Assembly (NCBI GenBank): GCA_012514965.1
Contig: JAAYZH010000060.1
Span: forward strand, 1-8,870
Reading direction: 5' to 3'
DNA: 8,870 bases
Source: Clostridiaceae bacterium
GTDB lineage: Bacteria; Bacillota; Clostridia; Saccharofermentanales; Fastidiosipilaceae
A program made the translations under genes and the position numbers. The notes under the pieces were generated by a model, which made no database searches, was not told the origin of the DNA, and saw only the letters and a list, made by a program, of their open reading frames with translations. Shown piece after piece: positions 6,835 through 8,870 of the stretch (positions within the stretch are counted from its first letter, which is position 1; the number at the start of each line of letters is the position of its first letter).

Positions 6835-7670
6835 CCGGCGCTGTCCTCTTGTGATACGCTGCCGCCAGCCGGTCCGCGTAAGGCGGCTAGCCGTTGACGT
6901 TTGTTCTCACTCGTCATCAAGCTTTCCCCAATCAAGACAGCAGCTGTGCCGATCGATCGCAGCATATCCACATCCGCTGCGTTGCGAATGCCGCTCTCTG
7001 AAACAAAGAGAATGCCATCCGGTACGAGCGCTCGCAAGCGGCGGCTGTTCGAGAGGTCGACTGCAAAGGTCCTCAGGTCACGGTTGTTTACACCGATCAC
7101 ACGAGCTCCGGCGGCAAGGGCGTCAGCGACTTCTTCTTCGTTGTGCGCTTCAACGAGCGCGGAAAGCCCAAGGCTGTCCGCAATTGCGATGTACTCTCTG
7201 AGCTCGTCCAGATCCAGGAGTGCGCAGATCAAGAGTACGGCAGAGGCACCCAGGCAGGCTGCCTCATAGATTTGGTAGGGGTCGACCGTAAAATCCTTGC
7301 GTAGCACTGGAATAGCAACTGCCGCCGCAATTTCAGCGAGGTAGCGGTCACAGCCCTGAAAATAGTCAGGTTCCGTCAGGACTGAGATCGCCGCGGCTCC
7401 GGCCGCCTGGTATTCGAGGGCAATCTCCAAATACGGAAAGTCTCTCGAAATCACGCCTTTAGAAGGAGAGGCTTTCTTCACTTCGCAAATAAACGCGATC
7501 TCTCCCCGTTCTCGAAAATCCTCCAGAACGCGTTCAAAACAAAAGGTTTCAGCGATTGATTTCGCACCCGCGACAGTCCGTGCTTGCGCCACCACCTGCG
7601 CCAACGGCACAAGATCTTTGCGAGCAGCTACTCTGCTCCTCGTTGCTTTGGCGATCTCATCCAGAATCAC
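6831..7670 (-). CDS. trpC: Indole-3-glycerol-phosphate synthase
   Basis: 279 residues. It closes the indole ring, converting CdRP to indole-3-glycerol phosphate with loss of CO2 and water; it is a cytoplasmic TIM barrel with an extra N-terminal helical part. The signature FICEVKKASPSKG (60-72) holds the equivalents of Glu51 and Lys53 of the Sulfolobus enzyme (Glu63, Lys65). Further active-site residues are Lys125 in LRKDF, Glu174 in LVEAH, the Asn pair 195-196 in GVNNRDL, and Ser226 in SESGI. The start codon is GTG at 7670, overlapping the trpD stop as GTGA, with GAGGTGAGG just upstream. No ATG at a sensible distance competes with it. Confidence 0.97.
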   Translation of the reverse strand: MILDEIAKATRSRVAARKDLVPLAQVVAQARTVAGAKSIAETFCFERVLEDFRERGEIAFICEVKKASPSKGVISRDFPYLEIALEYQAAGAAAISVLTEPDYFQGCDRYLAEIAAAVAIPVLRKDFTVDPYQIYEAACLGASAVLLICALLDLDELREYIAIADSLGLSALVEAHNEEEVADALAAGARVIGVNNRDLRTFAVDLSNSRRLRALVPDGILFVSESGIRNAADVDMLRSIGTAAVLIGESLMTSENKRQRLAALRGPAGGSVSQEDSAG

Positions 7671-8683
7671 GGCCTCACCTCGTTTGACAGGTTTGCAAAG
7701 CGCTCCAGCTGGGCCAAAGCCGCCCCGCTGTCGATCACAGATTCCGCCACAGCCACCGCCTCGGCCAGCGTCAGGTCCGGCCGCGCGATGTAGATGGCCG
7801 CAGCAGAATTCAAGACAACTGCGTCACGTTGGGGGCCTTTTTGGCCGCTCAATATATTGCGCGTGATCGCGGCGTTCTCTTGCGGCGAACCGCCGACCAG
7901 ATCTTCCTTGCGGCAGCGCGTCAGTCCGAATTGTTCCGGCGTCAGGGTATACGACGACAGCTGTCCGTCACGGAGCTCACACACCGTTGTGGGGGCGCTC
8001 AGCGAAATCTCGTCCAGACCATCCTGACCGTAGACTACCATCGCCCGGCGCACGCCAAGTCTTGCCAAAACGCGGGCCAATGGCTCGACCAAGGCCTCCT
8101 CGTATACACCCAGCAGTTCCAGATTTGCCCCGGCCGGATTGGCGAGAGGACCTAGAATATTGAAGATCGTCCGAATCCCCAGCTCCCTGCGTACCGGCGC
8201 CACATACTTCATAGTAATGTGGTAGTTCTGCGCAAAGAGAAAACATATCCCGATCTGCTGTAAGAGCTCCTTGCTGTGTTCCGGTGAAATGTGGATATTG
8301 ACCCCGAGAGCTTCCAGCACATCCGCAGCGCCTGATTTACTTGACGACGCGCGGTTGCCGTGTTTGGCTACCGGTACACCGACAGCCGACACAACGAGGG
8401 CCGAAGTCGTGGAGATATTGAAAGAGTTCGAATGATCGCCGCCTGTACCCACGATCTCCAGCACATCCATGTCATGCAGCAAGCGTACGCAGTGCCTGCG
8501 CATACTGGCTGCCGAAGCCGAAATCTCTTCGATGGTTTCCCCTTTGACCGCCAAAGCAGTCAGGTACGAAGCCATTTGCACTTCTGTTGCGTTGCCGCCC
8601 ATGATCTCATCCATGACCGCAACCGCCATTTCGTAGCTCAGGTCACCGCGTCGGGCCGCGATCTTGATTGCTTCCTTAATCAT
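7667..8683 (-). CDS. trpD: Anthranilate phosphoribosyltransferase
   Basis: 338 residues from the chosen start. It transfers phosphoribose from PRPP to anthranilate. The glycine-rich PRPP loop is GTGGD (79-83), followed by NIST (89-92), KHGNR (107-111) and the SSKSGAADVLEALG segment (114-127). VRRELGIRTIFNILGPLANP follows from 164, and Asp224-Glu225 in DGLDE bind the second magnesium. All are canonical for class IV phosphoribosyltransferases. The longer in-frame start at 8716 would add 11 residues (MSKTFSQEGTN) and lies inside trpG. The ATG at 8683 has AGGAGGG (8691-8697) 7 nt upstream and the usual MIKEAI-type N-terminus, so it is preferred. It overlaps the trpG stop by 8 nt and is not fused to TrpG as in enterobacteria. 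Confidence 0.97.
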   Translation of the reverse strand: MIKEAIKIAARRGDLSYEMAVAVMDEIMGGNATEVQMASYLTALAVKGETIEEISASAASMRRHCVRLLHDMDVLEIVGTGGDHSNSFNISTTSALVVSAVGVPVAKHGNRASSSKSGAADVLEALGVNIHISPEHSKELLQQIGICFLFAQNYHITMKYVAPVRRELGIRTIFNILGPLANPAGANLELLGVYEEALVEPLARVLARLGVRRAMVVYGQDGLDEISLSAPTTVCELRDGQLSSYTLTPEQFGLTRCRKEDLVGGSPQENAAITRNILSGQKGPQRDAVVLNSAAAIYIARPDLTLAEAVAVAESVIDSGAALAQLERFANLSNEVRP

Positions 8684-8870
8684 GTTTGTTCCCTCCTGTG
8701 AGAAAGTTTTGGACAATATCCCTGCCCAAAGGTGTGAGAATCGATTCAGGGTGGAATTGCAGTCCGTAGACTGCGAATTCCCGATGACGCACGGCCATCA
8801 CTTCGCCATCCTCTGTGTGCGCGGTCACGACAAGTTCGGTCGGCAGCGTTGCTCCCGCCAAGGCCAAAGA
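8676..8870 (-). CDS. trpG: Anthranilate synthase glutamine amidotransferase subunit, 3' end only
   Basis: The last 64 residues of a class I glutamine amidotransferase; the rest lies beyond the right edge. It supplies ammonia from glutamine to the TrpE subunit for anthranilate synthesis. The fragment starts at the serine of what is probably the conserved YHS motif and runs through TEDGEVMAVRHRE to GLQFHPESILTPLG, which contains the His and Glu of the Cys-His-Glu triad; the nucleophile cysteine is outside the window. The anthranilate/aminodeoxychorismate synthase type is clear, and adjacency to trpD favours TrpG over PabA, although the protein may serve both pathways. The frame is open to the window edge, so no start codon is claimed. 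Confidence 0.93.
   Translation of the reverse strand, partial: SLALAGATLPTELVVTAHTEDGEVMAVRHREFAVYGLQFHPESILTPLGRDIVQNFLTGGNKHD
8691..8697 (-). promoter_or_regulatory. Ribosome binding site deciding the trpD start
   Basis: AGGAGGG on the minus strand, 7 nt before the ATG at 8683-8681. It lies within the last codons of trpG and argues for the shorter trpD start over the in-frame ATG at 8716. Confidence 0.8.

Overview
The window looks like chromosomal DNA from a moderately GC-rich bacterium (roughly mid-50s % GC by eye), most plausibly a Firmicute/Clostridia-like lineage. The reasons are the strong AGGAGG-type ribosome binding sites, the unfused trpG-D-C-F-B-A gene order, and membrane and helicase proteins that start with a short zinc ribbon of the MYCxNCG...FCxxCG type. 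The taxonomic guess is weak and rests on style, not on a marker gene.

Right half (4244-8870, minus strand): six consecutive tryptophan biosynthesis genes, read from right to left: trpG (3' end only, cut by the window edge), trpD, trpC, trpF, trpB and trpA. Every junction overlaps (8, 4, 4, 11 and 8 nt), so this is one tightly packed, probably translationally coupled transcription unit. Together they convert chorismate (with the TrpE subunit, presumably just outside the window) through anthranilate, phosphoribosyl anthranilate, CdRP and indole-glycerol phosphate to tryptophan. All visible catalytic residues are canonical except the second acid of TrpA, which is Glu where the Salmonella enzyme has Asp60. 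The operon promoter and any leader (T-box, attenuator) must lie beyond position 8870.

Middle (1612-4224, plus strand): an 870-residue SNF2-family helicase/translocase with an N-terminal zinc ribbon, a possible PH-like beta domain, a helix-hairpin-helix and a complete two-lobed ATPase. It converges on trpA with only 19 nt between the stop codons and no recognisable intrinsic terminator.

Left (121-1305, minus strand): a 394-residue membrane protein transcribed divergently from the helicase. It has a zinc ribbon with the same cysteine spacing as the helicase, a proline-rich linker, one transmembrane helix, a Ser/Thr/Ala-rich linker, about five MORN repeats and a C-terminal domain that may be OB-like. 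The 306-nt divergent intergenic region (1306-1611) holds promoter-like elements. In the last 103 nt on the left, the minus strand stays open in a different frame and encodes a short peptide that resembles the tail of the preceding protein; it may be the edge of another gene or a remnant of one.

No RNA genes, CRISPR arrays, insertion sequences or long repeats were seen. The most unusual part is the divergent pair of zinc-ribbon proteins; a functional link between them is only a hypothesis.
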